64,000 nt of DNA from Chiayiivirga sp. (GTDB lineage: Bacteria > Pseudomonadota > Gammaproteobacteria > Xanthomonadales > Xanthomonadaceae), in assembly GCA_022647565.1 (NCBI GenBank), contig JALCLA010000001.1:930001-994000 (forward strand), given 5' to 3'. How positions within the stretch are numbered: position 1 is the stretch's first letter; each line of letters starts with the position of its first letter. This document shows, piece by piece, positions 52,616-61,089 of the stretch. The notes beneath the pieces were generated by a model. That model saw only the letters and a program-made list of their open reading frames with translations, had not been told where the DNA came from and did not search any database. The position numbers and the translations under genes were made by a program.

Positions 52616-53557
52616 TCAGTGACGCGCCGCCCGGACCCGATGGCCACGCTGCAGGAATTCGATGATCCGAGGCCCGGCCTGTGCCGACTGTTCCACGTGC
52701 GGAAGGTGCCCGGCCTCGTCCACCGCCAGGAACTGCGCCTGCGGGATCGCTGCGCGCACTGCTTCGTGATCGGCGAACGGCACCACCGTGTCCTGCCGGC
52801 CCCAGACCAGCAGGGTGGCGCGCGACTGCTTGCCGATCGCGTCGAAATCATCGAGCGAGTCACGCGTCATCACGTGTCGCAGCGTGGAGAGGATGGCGCG
52901 GCCGAAGCCTTCGAAACGCATCTGCGGCTCGAATTTCGCGGCCCAGCCTGGATGCCGCTCCGGATGCACGAAGTCTGACATCTGGCTGGCGGCGAGCTTG
53001 GGCAGCAGCCACACCCGGTTGAGCCATTCGCCAAGCCAGGGCCACTGCAGCGGAGAGATGTCGCGCGCCCGCGTGAACGGGGCGACGAGCACCAGGGCAT
53101 CGACCCGATCCGGGTGTTGCGCGGCGTAGCGGCCGGCGATCGCGCCGCCCATCGACAGGCCGACGACATGCGCGCGTTCGATCTGCAATGCATCCAGCAC
53201 CTCGTCCAGCTGGTGCGCGAACAGGTCGCGGTCGTACACCACGTCGGGACGCGCCGACCAACCGCGCCCATAAAGATCGAATCGCACCACGCGGAACCCG
53301 GCCGCGGCCAGTTGCGCATCGAGCGGCTCCCACACGTAGGACGGCACCGAGAAGCCCGGAACCAGCACCACCGGCACGCCGGATTCCGGGCCGTCGAGCT
53401 GCACATGCACCGCGCCGTGGGTCAGTTCCAGGAACTGACCGGGTGCCTCGGCGCGTGCCGCCGCATCGAGCGGTCCGCGTTCGCGATTGCGCAGCACCGG
53501 CAGCGCCAGGGCCACCACGATCAGGATGGCCAGGCCGAGCAGCAGCCACTGTTTCAT
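52616..53557 (-). CDS. Membrane-anchored alpha/beta hydrolase
   Basis: 313 residues. The N-terminal helix 'WLLLGLAILIVVALALPVL' anchors the protein. The alpha/beta fold follows, with the nucleophile elbow 'HVVGLSMGGAIAGRYAAQHPDRV' (GLSMGG), acidic residue in 'LLVWGRQDTVVPFADHEAV' and histidine in 'VDEAGHLPHVEQSA'. 'DLYGRGWSARPD' is a typical early loop. Substrate unknown; esterase, lipase or hydrolytic dehalogenase-like activities are possible. It sits alone between the cyclase and the second CAP protein. Confidence 0.88.
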   Translation of the reverse strand: MKQWLLLGLAILIVVALALPVLRNRERGPLDAAARAEAPGQFLELTHGAVHVQLDGPESGVPVVLVPGFSVPSYVWEPLDAQLAAAGFRVVRFDLYGRGWSARPDVVYDRDLFAHQLDEVLDALQIERAHVVGLSMGGAIAGRYAAQHPDRVDALVLVAPFTRARDISPLQWPWLGEWLNRVWLLPKLAASQMSDFVHPERHPGWAAKFEPQMRFEGFGRAILSTLRHVMTRDSLDDFDAIGKQSRATLLVWGRQDTVVPFADHEAVRAAIPQAQFLAVDEAGHLPHVEQSAQAGPRIIEFLQRGHRVRAARH

Positions 53558-53630
53558 GCACGAGCTCCGCGGGATTCGGGCGTGCAGCCTATCGCGATCA
53601 CGCGTCCGCGCGGCAGGCGGGCGCGCCGGA

Positions 53631-54455
53631 TCAGTCGAAGCCGCTGCGGAAGACGCGGTTCAGTGACACCAGGCCGCAGTCGTTCACCAGCCGGATCGAG
53701 TCGCTGGCCTGCCGTACGGTGCCATTGGCATCGCGACTCTCGGCCAGCACGCGGGCCACGCCGCCGCCCTCGCCGTCCAGGGTGCGCAGCGAGCGGGTGG
53801 CGTAGGCCTGCCAGACGGACCAGGTGACGCCGCCATCGCTGGAGAATCGCATCTGCGTCGTGCCTTGCGGCGCGTAGAGATACACCTCCACATCGCAGCC
53901 TGCGCTTTGCCAGGCCTCACGCGCGATCACCACGGGATAGCTGCCGTAGAGCAGGCCGAAGACCTGGGTCCAGTAGTGGCCGTAGTAGCCGTCGAGGCGA
54001 CGATCGGCATGACAGCTTCCGCCTTGCGAGGTGCTGCGCTTGGAGCTGAAGTCGTTCGGATCGGCGCGGTAGCCGACGCCGATCTCGCGGTAGTCGGCCA
54101 GGAGGTTGAAGCGCTGGCCGGTGTCGTTCATCCAGGCCTGCATCACGGCATCCGCGCTCTCCGGCCCCGCTTCCAGGTTCTCGGTGGCGAGCCCGGGGCG
54201 ATAGCCGGTGCTGCCGACCCGATGGGCAAAGCCGAGGCGGGTGTCAGGGTCGCAATGCATGATGAAATCGCGCGTCGCCATCGCATCGCTGTGCGCCTGC
54301 GCGGCCGCAGCGAGTCGCTCATTGTTCTTGAGCGGCGGCAGCTGGCCATGCTCCCAGCGCGCCTGGTTGACCCGTTCGATTACCTGCTCGGGCAGGCTCT
54401 GGGCCGCCAGCGTGCCGGGCAGCAGCAAGGCAAACCACGTGATTCGCCAGACCAT
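53631..54455 (-). CDS. Second secreted CAP/SCP-domain protein, GFD tail
   Basis: 274 residues with signal peptide (MVWRITWFALLLPGTLAAQ). The CAP domain reads 'SLPEQVIERVNQARWEHGQLPPLKNNERLAAAAQAHSDAMATRDFIMHCDPDTRLGFAHRVGSTGY' and 'VMQAWMNDTGQRFNLLADYREIGVGY'. A C-terminal beta domain ('MRFSSDGGVTWSVWQAYATRSLRTLDGEGG') follows, ending LNRVFRSGFD. It is a paralogue of the gene at 48457-49296 from a duplication older than a recent copy, since the two differ at many positions. Secreted; the ligand is unknown. Confidence 0.85.
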   Translation of the reverse strand: MVWRITWFALLLPGTLAAQSLPEQVIERVNQARWEHGQLPPLKNNERLAAAAQAHSDAMATRDFIMHCDPDTRLGFAHRVGSTGYRPGLATENLEAGPESADAVMQAWMNDTGQRFNLLADYREIGVGYRADPNDFSSKRSTSQGGSCHADRRLDGYYGHYWTQVFGLLYGSYPVVIAREAWQSAGCDVEVYLYAPQGTTQMRFSSDGGVTWSVWQAYATRSLRTLDGEGGGVARVLAESRDANGTVRQASDSIRLVNDCGLVSLNRVFRSGFD

Positions 54456-54630
54456 GACCTCACCTCACGCGCAGTGCCGCAGCCGGCGGCCGGATCGCGC
54501 CGCACCCCGCCATTGCAGCACGATCCGGAACAGGAATGAACCCGCGCTTTGAAAGCACCGTCGGCGGCCCGACAATAGGCGCTTTCCATCCCCAACGCGA
54601 CCGCTGCTGGCGGTCGGCAGGAGTCTTTGC

Positions 54631-55809
54631 ATGTCCATCCTCCGCCTCACCGACCTCGATCTCGCCGGCAAGCGCGTGCTGATCCGCGAAGACCTCAACG
54701 TGCCGGTGAAGGACGGCAAGGTCACGTCCGAACAACGCATCCTCGCGGCCTTGCCCACGCTGCGGCTGGCGCTGGACCGCGGCGCGGCGGTGATGGTGAC
54801 TTCGCACCTGGGCCGGCCCAAGGAAGGCGTGTGGAGCGCGGAAGACTCGCTGGCACCCGTTGCGCAGCGCCTGGCTGAACACCTTGGACGCGAGGTGCCG
54901 CTCCTGCGCGACTGGATCGACGGGGTGAAGGTGGCGCCCGGCGAACTCGTGCTGCTCGAGAACTGCCGCATGAACGTGGGCGAGGGCAAGGACGACGAGG
55001 CGCTGTCGAGGAAGTACGCGGCGCTGTGCGACGTCTACGTGATGGATGCGTTCGGCACCGCGCATCGCGCCCAGGCCTCCACCCACGGCGCGATCCGTTT
55101 CGCGAAAGTCGCCTGCGGTGGTCCGCTGCTGATGGCCGAACTCGACGCGCTGGCCAAGGCCTTGCAGAACCCGAAGCGACCCTTGCTGGCGATCGTCGCC
55201 GGCAGCAAGGTCAGCACCAAGCTGGAACTGCTTTCCAGCCTGGTCGGCAAGGTCGACCAGCTCATTGTCGGCGGCGGCATCGCCAACACTTTCCTCGCCG
55301 CAGTCGGCAAGCCGGTGGGCAAGTCGTTGTGCGAGAACGACCTGCTCGACACCGCACGCAGCATTCTGGCCGATGCCCAGGCGCGCGGCGCGGAGATCCC
55401 GATTCCGAGCGACGTGGTGGTCGCGCCGGCGTTCGCTGCCGACGCGCCCGCCACGATCAAGCCCGTGGACCAGGTGACGGCCGAGGACATGATCCTCGAC
55501 ATCGGTCCCGACACCGCGGCGCGCTATGCCGGGATGATCGCCAAGGCCGGCAGCGTGATCTGGAACGGCCCGGTGGGCGTGTTCGAGTTCGATGCCTTCG
55601 GCAAGGGCACCGAAGTGCTGGCGCGCGCCATCGCCGCGTCCGATGCCTTTTCGATCGCGGGCGGCGGCGACACCCTGGCGGCGGTCGACAAGTACGGCGT
55701 GGCGTCGGGCATTTCCTACATCTCCACCGGCGGCGGCGCGTTCCTCGAATTCTGCGAAGGCAAGGAACTGCCTGCGGTGAGCGCGCTGCTGGCACGCGCG
55801 CCGAGGTGA
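54631..55809 (+). CDS. pgk: Phosphoglycerate kinase
   Basis: 392 residues from [29 protein letters not shown]. Family motifs: '[13 protein letters not shown]', '[46 protein letters not shown]', '[35 protein letters not shown]' and '[31 protein letters not shown]'. It makes ATP and 3-phosphoglycerate in glycolysis. GGCAGGAGT precedes the ATG. It starts the plus-strand set pgk - membrane protein - HAD - pyk - aldolase. Confidence 0.96.
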   Translation: MSILRLTDLDLAGKRVLIREDLNVPVKDGKVTSEQRILAALPTLRLALDRGAAVMVTSHLGRPKEGVWSAEDSLAPVAQRLAEHLGREVPLLRDWIDGVKVAPGELVLLENCRMNVGEGKDDEALSRKYAALCDVYVMDAFGTAHRAQASTHGAIRFAKVACGGPLLMAELDALAKALQNPKRPLLAIVAGSKVSTKLELLSSLVGKVDQLIVGGGIANTFLAAVGKPVGKSLCENDLLDTARSILADAQARGAEIPIPSDVVVAPAFAADAPATIKPVDQVTAEDMILDIGPDTAARYAGMIAKAGSVIWNGPVGVFEFDAFGKGTEVLARAIAASDAFSIAGGGDTLAAVDKYGVASGISYISTGGGAFLEFCEGKELPAVSALLARAPR

Positions 55810-55813
55810 GTGC

Positions 55814-56239
55814 ATGAACGGACGCGCGATCGGCATCGGCGCCGCGGTAGGCATCGGCGGGTCAATGCTGCTGGGCGTGCTGTTCCAACTGTTCCCCTTC
55901 GACGGCGAAAAGCATCCGTTGTGGGCGATCCTGGCGATCAGTTACGCCAGCGGCGCCTTGGTCGATATCGCGGCCGGCGCGACGGCTGGCTGGCTGGCGG
56001 CGCGGCGCGGCGCGCTGCACGGATTGCTGGCCGGGCTGATTTCGGGCCTGGTCTCGCCTCTGCTCGGATTCGCGATGATGTGGGTGCGAGAGCGCGGCGC
56101 AGTGCCGATCGAGTTCGTGCCGTATCTGTTTGCGGTCTCCTCGGGTGTCGCGCTCGGCGTGCTGGTGGCCGCGATCTCTGGCGCGATCTCCGGCGCGGTC
56201 GCGGCCCGCGTTGTGGCAAAGCAGGCTGGCCAAGGATGA
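55814..56239 (+). CDS. Small membrane protein, function unknown
   Basis: 141 residues with four hydrophobic helices: 'GIGAAVGIGGSMLLGVLFQLF', 'AILAISYASGALVDIAAGATAGWLA', 'GLLAGLISGLVSPLLGFAMMWV' and 'FAVSSGVALGVLVAAISGAISGAVAARVV'. Glycine/alanine-rich helices with small-residue motifs suggest tight packing. It begins 4 bp after pgk and overlaps the HAD gene by 4 bp, so it is in the operon. No recognised family function. Confidence 0.7.
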   Translation: MNGRAIGIGAAVGIGGSMLLGVLFQLFPFDGEKHPLWAILAISYASGALVDIAAGATAGWLAARRGALHGLLAGLISGLVSPLLGFAMMWVRERGAVPIEFVPYLFAVSSGVALGVLVAAISGAISGAVAARVVAKQAGQG

Positions 56240-56904
56240 GCACGCTGTTCTTCGATCTCGACGGCACCCTGATCGATTCCGCGGTCGGCATCACCCGCTG
56301 CGTCGCCTACGCGCTGCAGCGGCTCGACGTGCCGGTGCCGCCGTATGACGAGTTGCGGCGCTGGATCGGCCCCGCGCTGCGGGTCAGCTTCGCGCCCTTG
56401 CTACGCGATGCGGCGCAGGTGGAGCAGGCGGTGGAGCTGTACCGCGAACGATTCGAATCCGATGGCTGGCGCGAGCACGAGGTCTATCCCGGTATCGGCG
56501 AGTGCATCGAACACCTGCACGCCGCTGGCCACCGCCTTGCCGTGGTCACCGCCAAGAACGAGCCGCACGCACGCAAGATCGTGTCGCACCTGCCGTTCGG
56601 GCATCGCTTCGAGCAGATCATCGGCGCCAGTGCCGATGGCCGGCTGAGCCACAAGCCGGAATTGATCGGCGAGGCCATGGCGCGCCTGGACATCAAGCCC
56701 GCCGAGATCACGCACCACGACATCACGCACCGCGACATCTGGATGATCGGCGACCGCCACATGGACATCGACGGCGCGCGCCACCACGGATTGCCCTCGG
56801 TGGGCGTGCTGTGGGGCTTCGGCAGCAAAGCCGAACTGCGCGAGGCCGGCGCCACCCGTCTCGCGCTTTCGCCGACTCAACTGCCGCAGTGCCTGCGGGC
56901 CTGA
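56236..56904 (+). CDS. HAD-superfamily phosphatase, phosphoglycolate phosphatase-like
   Basis: 222 residues. Motif I 'LFFDLDGTLIDSAVGI' (nucleophile D7, D9), helical cap, motif II 'LAVVTAKNEPHA', motif III lysine in 'SHKPELIGEAM', motif IV 'DIWMIGDRHMDIDGARHHGLPSVGVLWGFG'. This is the Gph/PGMB branch acting on small phosphate esters, perhaps 2-phosphoglycolate. An insert with repeated 'ITHHDITHRD' near residues 155-165 is unusual. It overlaps the preceding gene and lies 104 bp before pyk. Confidence 0.85.
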   Translation: MSTLFFDLDGTLIDSAVGITRCVAYALQRLDVPVPPYDELRRWIGPALRVSFAPLLRDAAQVEQAVELYRERFESDGWREHEVYPGIGECIEHLHAAGHRLAVVTAKNEPHARKIVSHLPFGHRFEQIIGASADGRLSHKPELIGEAMARLDIKPAEITHHDITHRDIWMIGDRHMDIDGARHHGLPSVGVLWGFGSKAELREAGATRLALSPTQLPQCLRA

Positions 56905-57008
56905 AACCCTGAGGGCGCAAGCCCGCGCCATGCGATTCCATACGAATGCAGGGGCGCCGACCGACGCGTGCGGCGTGTTAGCGTAGAACGCCACGGAGGA
57001 AACCCTGC

Positions 57009-58475
57009 ATGAGCTCATCGCTGCGCCGCACCAAGATCATCGCAACGCTAGGCCCCGCCACCGACGCGCCCGGCGTGCTGGAAGGCATTCTTGGCGCGGG
57101 TGTCAACGTCGTGCGGATGAACTTCTCGCATGGCAGTGCCGAGGATCACGCCCAGCGCGTGGCGGCCGTACGCGCCGCGGCGCAGCGCATCGGTGCCGAG
57201 GTGGCGATCCTGGGCGACCTGCAGGGCCCCAAGATCCGCATCGAGAAATTCGCGGCGGGAAAGGTGATGCTCAAGGCCGGCGACCCCTTCGTGCTGGAAG
57301 CGCGCCCCGATGCGGCGCCGGGCGATGCCACGCGCGTGGGGGTGAGCTATCTCGGCCTCGTGAACGACCTTTCGGCCGGCGACACCGTGCTGCTCGATGA
57401 CGGCCTGATGGCGCTCAAGGTGGAACGCATCGCCGGCGCCGAGATCCACACCACGGTGCTCACCGACGGCACGCTGTCGAACCGCAAGGGCCTGAACAAG
57501 CTCGGCGGCGGGCTCTCGCTGGGCGCGCTCACCGATGCCGACCGCCGCCACATCACGCTCGCGGCCGAACTCGGTCTGGAGTTCCTCGCGGTGTCGTTCT
57601 GCCGCACCCGGCAGGACATGGAGGAAGCGCGTCGCCTGGCGCGCGAGGCCGGCAGCGACGCGCACCTGATCGCCAAGATCGAACGCGCCGAAGCCATCAC
57701 CAATCTGGGCGAGATCATCGAGGCCAGCGACGCGGTGATGGTGGCGCGCGGCGACCTCGGCGTGGAAATCGGCGATGCAGAATTGCCCGGCCTGCAGAAG
57801 AAGATCATTCGCGAATCGCTGGCGCGCAACAAGGTGGTCATCACCGCCACCCAGATGCTGCAATCGATGGTGGAGTCGCCGATCCCCACGCGGGCCGAAG
57901 TGCTGGACGTGGCCAACGCCGTGATCGACGGCACCGACGCGGTGATGCTGTCGCAGGAATCCGCCGCCGGCAATTACCCGGTGAAGGCGGTGGAGGCGAT
58001 GGTACGAATCTGCCTCGGTGCCGAACGCCAGTTCGTGCCCGATACCGATTTCGAGAAGGCCGAGCGCGGCTTGCAGCGCACTGACCAGGCCATTGCCATG
58101 GCCTCGATGTTCCTCGCCGAACACATCCAGGTGCGCGCCATCCTCTCGATGACCGAATCCGGCGGCACCGCACGCTACCTCTCGCGCTTCCGCTCCACCG
58201 TGCCGATCTACGGCCTCTCGCGCCACGCGCCATCGCGTCGCCGCATGGCGATGATGCGCGATGTATTCCCGGTGGATTTCGATTCGCGCGGACAGTCGCC
58301 GCGCAAGGCCGCGCGCGAAGCCATCAAGCACCTGTTCGACCTCGGCCTGCTGGCCGCAGGCGACCGCGTGCTCATCACCAGCGGCGACCACATGGAACAC
58401 CACGGCGCCACCAACACGCTGCGCCTGCTGGCGGTGGGGCCGGATGGCGTGGCAGAAGGCCTGGGCGAACTCTGA
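57009..58475 (+). CDS. pyk: Pyruvate kinase
   Basis: 488 residues from MSSSLRRTKIIATLGPATDAPGVLEGIL. Motifs: 'NVVRMNFSHGSAEDH', the active-site 'HLIAKIERAEAITNLGEIIEASDAVMVARGDLGVEIG', and 'NKVVITATQMLQSMVESPIPTRAEVLDVANAVIDGTDAVMLSQESAAGNYP'. The C-terminal allosteric domain (about 355-488) is present. It makes pyruvate and ATP from phosphoenolpyruvate. GGAGGA precedes the start. Normal length. Confidence 0.96.
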   Translation: MSSSLRRTKIIATLGPATDAPGVLEGILGAGVNVVRMNFSHGSAEDHAQRVAAVRAAAQRIGAEVAILGDLQGPKIRIEKFAAGKVMLKAGDPFVLEARPDAAPGDATRVGVSYLGLVNDLSAGDTVLLDDGLMALKVERIAGAEIHTTVLTDGTLSNRKGLNKLGGGLSLGALTDADRRHITLAAELGLEFLAVSFCRTRQDMEEARRLAREAGSDAHLIAKIERAEAITNLGEIIEASDAVMVARGDLGVEIGDAELPGLQKKIIRESLARNKVVITATQMLQSMVESPIPTRAEVLDVANAVIDGTDAVMLSQESAAGNYPVKAVEAMVRICLGAERQFVPDTDFEKAERGLQRTDQAIAMASMFLAEHIQVRAILSMTESGGTARYLSRFRSTVPIYGLSRHAPSRRRMAMMRDVFPVDFDSRGQSPRKAAREAIKHLFDLGLLAAGDRVLITSGDHMEHHGATNTLRLLAVGPDGVAEGLGEL

Positions 58476-58614
58476 CGCTCAAGGGAAAGTGCCGCGGCAA
58501 AGCCGGGGCGCTCCAGGGCAGATCAAGGGCGGCGCAGCCTATGCACGCCGCGACATGGCAAGACCACTTCCCAATGCCGAGTCCAGTGGGCCGGCCCGCC
58601 CCGGTCAGCCGGGC

Positions 58615-58620
58615 TATAAT
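58615..58620 (+). promoter_or_regulatory. Perfect -10 (TATAAT) before the class I aldolase gene
   Basis: TATAAT lies 62 bp upstream of the aldolase ATG in a GC-rich region, followed by a C-run. No clear -35 is seen at the expected distance. It probably gives the aldolase its own strong promoter separate from pyk. Confidence 0.45.
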
Positions 58621-58682
58621 CGCCCCCCTTTTCCGCCGTCATCCGTCTCGCGCGGCGTGCGGCGCATTCCACGGAGCAAGCA

Positions 58683-59687
58683 ATGAGCATCGAGCAGCTG
58701 GAAGAGATCGCCCAGGCCATGGTGGCCGAGGGCAAGGGCATCATCGCCATCGACGAATCGAACGCCACCTGCAAGAAGCGCTTCGACGGCGTCGGCATCG
58801 AGTGCACCGAAGAAACCCGCCGCAACTACCGCGAGATGCTGCTGACCGTACCCAGGCTCAGCGACTACATCTCGGGCGCGATCCTGTTCGACGAAACCCT
58901 GCGCCAGTCCACGCGCGCCGGGGTGCCCTTCACCAAAGTCATGATGGACAACGGCATCCTGCCGGGCATCAAGGTGGACAAGGGGCCGGTGGCGCTGGCG
59001 GGTTTCCCGGGCGAAGTGGTGACGGAAGGCCTCGACGGGCTGCGGGATCGGCTCAAGGAGTACGCCCGGCTCGGTGCCAAGTTCGCCAAGTGGCGCGCCG
59101 TGATCAACATCAGCGAGGACGCGCCCAGCGGCACCTGCATCGAGGCCAACTGCCACGCGCTGGCGCGCTACGCCGCGTTGTGCCAGGAGAACGGCATCGT
59201 GCCGATGGTGGAGCCGGAGGTGATCATGGACGGCACGCACGACATCGAAGTCTGCTACGACGTTACCGAGGCCACGCTGCGTTCGCTGTTCGGTGCGCTG
59301 TACGAGCAGAACGTCATGCTCGAAGGCACCATCCTCAAGGCCAGCATGGTGATCTCGGGCAAGGATTGCGCCGAGCAGGCCAGCATCGATGAAGTGGCCG
59401 AGATGACGTTGCGCTGCCTCAAGGCCACGGTGCCGGCGATCCTGCCGGGCATCGTGTTCCTCTCCGGCGGGCAGAGCGATGAACTCGCCACCGCGCACCT
59501 GAACGAGATCAACCAGTACGACACGCCCTGGCCGGTGAGCTTTTCCTACGGCCGCGCCATGCAGCAGGCCGCGCTCAATCTCTGGGCCAAGGACATGAGC
59601 GGCAATTTCGCTGCCGCTCAGCAGACCGTGTATGCGCGGGCGCGCGACAACGGGCTGGCGGCGTTGGGGCAGTGGAAGTCTGCGTGA
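58683..59687 (+). CDS. Class I fructose-bisphosphate aldolase
   Basis: 334 residues, eukaryote-like class I aldolase: 'IAQAMVAEGKGIIAIDESNATCKKRFDGVGIECTEETRRNYREMLLT', 'GVPFTKVMMDNGILPGIKVDKG', 'KFAKWRAVINI', 'IVPMVEPEVIMDG' and 'EGTILKASMVISG', the last carrying the Schiff-base lysine. 'GIVFLSGGQSDE' is the phosphate loop. It splits fructose 1,6-bisphosphate without metal. It follows pyk by about 207 bp with its own promoter and is closed by a bidirectional terminator. Confidence 0.95.
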   Translation: MSIEQLEEIAQAMVAEGKGIIAIDESNATCKKRFDGVGIECTEETRRNYREMLLTVPRLSDYISGAILFDETLRQSTRAGVPFTKVMMDNGILPGIKVDKGPVALAGFPGEVVTEGLDGLRDRLKEYARLGAKFAKWRAVINISEDAPSGTCIEANCHALARYAALCQENGIVPMVEPEVIMDGTHDIEVCYDVTEATLRSLFGALYEQNVMLEGTILKASMVISGKDCAEQASIDEVAEMTLRCLKATVPAILPGIVFLSGGQSDELATAHLNEINQYDTPWPVSFSYGRAMQQAALNLWAKDMSGNFAAAQQTVYARARDNGLAALGQWKSA

Positions 59688-59711
59688 TCGAGTGAACCCG
59701 GCGGCATCGGA

Positions 59712-59739
59712 ACGAAGGGCGCCGCATGGCGCCCTTCGT
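59712..59739. terminator. Bidirectional terminator after the aldolase gene
   Basis: A perfect 12-bp stem acgaagggcgcc-gcat-ggcgcccttcgt lies between the aldolase stop and the end of the convergent membrane-protein gene, followed by cgttt. Confidence 0.7.
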
Positions 59740-59757
59740 CGTTTCGGCGTGGTCGAG

Positions 59758-60450
59758 TCAATCCGGCATGGAATCGGTGCGCGTTCCGATGGGTGTCGAC
59801 TGCAGCCAGCGATGTTCCACCACGTGCATCGCGATGTCGGCGATGGTCTTCAGCGGCGCAAACAGCAGCACCGCGCTGCCACCGCCGCCGAGGGCAGCAC
59901 CGAAGATGATCGCCACGTGCATCGGAAGCACGCGTGCATACGGCAGGAACATGAGGCTGCCGATGTTGCGCTCGGCGCGCGTGTCGGCCACGAGGTTGCG
60001 CCGGTGCGAGGCACGGTGGCTGAAGAAGAAACTCAGGCCGAGCAGGGCGCACCAGCCCCAGTCGCCGGCCTCGGGTGCCCGCCCGAACTGGTCGCTGAAG
60101 CTCAGGGCAAGCAGGAAAACCAGATAGGCCAGGTGAAAGCCGCCGTAGTGGAACGCAAAAAACTTCGCGGTCATGCGCTTGGTTGCTTCGGTGGCTGCGA
60201 CCGCGCGGTTGTTGACGGTGAAGCCCTCGGTGGAGAATCGATCCAGTGCCAGGATGCGTTGGCGCGAGTACCAGCCGATCACCAGGCTCTGCAGCCAGTA
60301 GGGCCACAACAGCAGGGTCATGGGCCACTGCTGCCACAGCGCGATTCCTAGGGTCACGACGTTGCTGGCGAGGATGCCGAGGATGGACGGGTCGCGCAGC
60401 AGCGTCCGCAGGGGCGGCGCCGAGATCGAGGGCGAACCCGTTCGGTTCAT
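59758..60450 (-). CDS. DUF6498-like integral membrane protein
   Basis: 230 residues, about six hydrophobic helices: 'ILGILASNVVTLGIALWQQWPMTLLLWPYWLQSLVIG', 'LAYLVFLLALSFSDQF', 'WCALLGLSFFFSHRASHRRN' and 'MHVAIIFGAALGGGGSAVLLFAPLKTIADIAMHVVEHR'. The histidines in membrane helices ('FFAFHYGGFH', 'HRASHRR', 'HVVEHR') and 'LLWPYWLQSLVIGWYSRQRIL' resemble DUF6498 proteins of unknown role. It lies 10 bp before the macro-domain gene's stop on the same strand, downstream of it. Confidence 0.7.
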   Translation of the reverse strand: MNRTGSPSISAPPLRTLLRDPSILGILASNVVTLGIALWQQWPMTLLLWPYWLQSLVIGWYSRQRILALDRFSTEGFTVNNRAVAATEATKRMTAKFFAFHYGGFHLAYLVFLLALSFSDQFGRAPEAGDWGWCALLGLSFFFSHRASHRRNLVADTRAERNIGSLMFLPYARVLPMHVAIIFGAALGGGGSAVLLFAPLKTIADIAMHVVEHRWLQSTPIGTRTDSMPD

Positions 60451-60460
60451 GGCGGCGCGC

Positions 60461-60994
60461 TCAACGGATCAGGGCCAGCGCGGCGCGATAGCCCACCAAG
60501 GCCTCGTCCGACCAGGCACAGAAGATCACGCGTTCGGGTTGGGCGTGGATCGACTGGTGACGCCGCACTTCGCGCACCGCGATGGCGCAGGCTTCATCCA
60601 GCGGATAGGCGAAGGCACCGGTGCTGATCGCGGGGAACGCGATGCTGCGCAGGCCGCGTTCCTGCGCCAGCCGCAGCGCACTGCGATAGCACGCGGCGAG
60701 CTGTGCTTCCTCGCCGGACTTGCCGCCGCGATACACCGGACCTACCGTGTGGATCACGTAACGTGCTGCCAGGGCGAAGCCCGGCGTGATGCGTGCCTCG
60801 CCCGTGGGACAGCGCACGCCAGGGCGGACTTGCGGCAGGACCTTGCATTCGGCCAGCAGCGCGGGGCCGGCGGCGGCATGGATTGCGCCATCGACGCCGC
60901 TGCCGCCGAGCAGCGATTCGTTCGCGGCGTTGACGATGGCGTCGACATCGAGCGTGGTGATGTCGGACTGGAGGATTTCGAGGCGAGTACCCAT
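60461..60994 (-). CDS. Macro-domain ADP-ribose/O-acetyl-ADP-ribose hydrolase
   Basis: 177 residues. The macro-domain ligand loops are clear: 'LQSDITTLDVDAIVNAANESLLGGSGVDGAIHAAAGPALLAEC' and 'RSIAFPAISTGAFAYPLDEACAIAVREV'. This is the MacroD/YmdB type, which removes ADP-ribose from proteins or hydrolyses O-acetyl-ADP-ribose. It would act in the cytosol. The next gene downstream is the DUF6498-like membrane protein; functional linkage is unclear. Confidence 0.92.
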   Translation of the reverse strand: MGTRLEILQSDITTLDVDAIVNAANESLLGGSGVDGAIHAAAGPALLAECKVLPQVRPGVRCPTGEARITPGFALAARYVIHTVGPVYRGGKSGEEAQLAACYRSALRLAQERGLRSIAFPAISTGAFAYPLDEACAIAVREVRRHQSIHAQPERVIFCAWSDEALVGYRAALALIR

Positions 60995-61089
60995 GCCGCC
61001 ACGCTACTGCGTGGCCGCCGCGATGTCCAAGCGAAGCGTCGGATTTTGCGGTGCCGGACCGTCCTTCGAGTTCCGTGCGCGACGATGGT

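Noticed and set aside
49296..52622. A 1,108-codon plus-strand open frame
   Set aside because: It is antisense to the propeller-GGDEF gene, which has clear domains; the opposite frame is Arg/Gln-rich without motifs.
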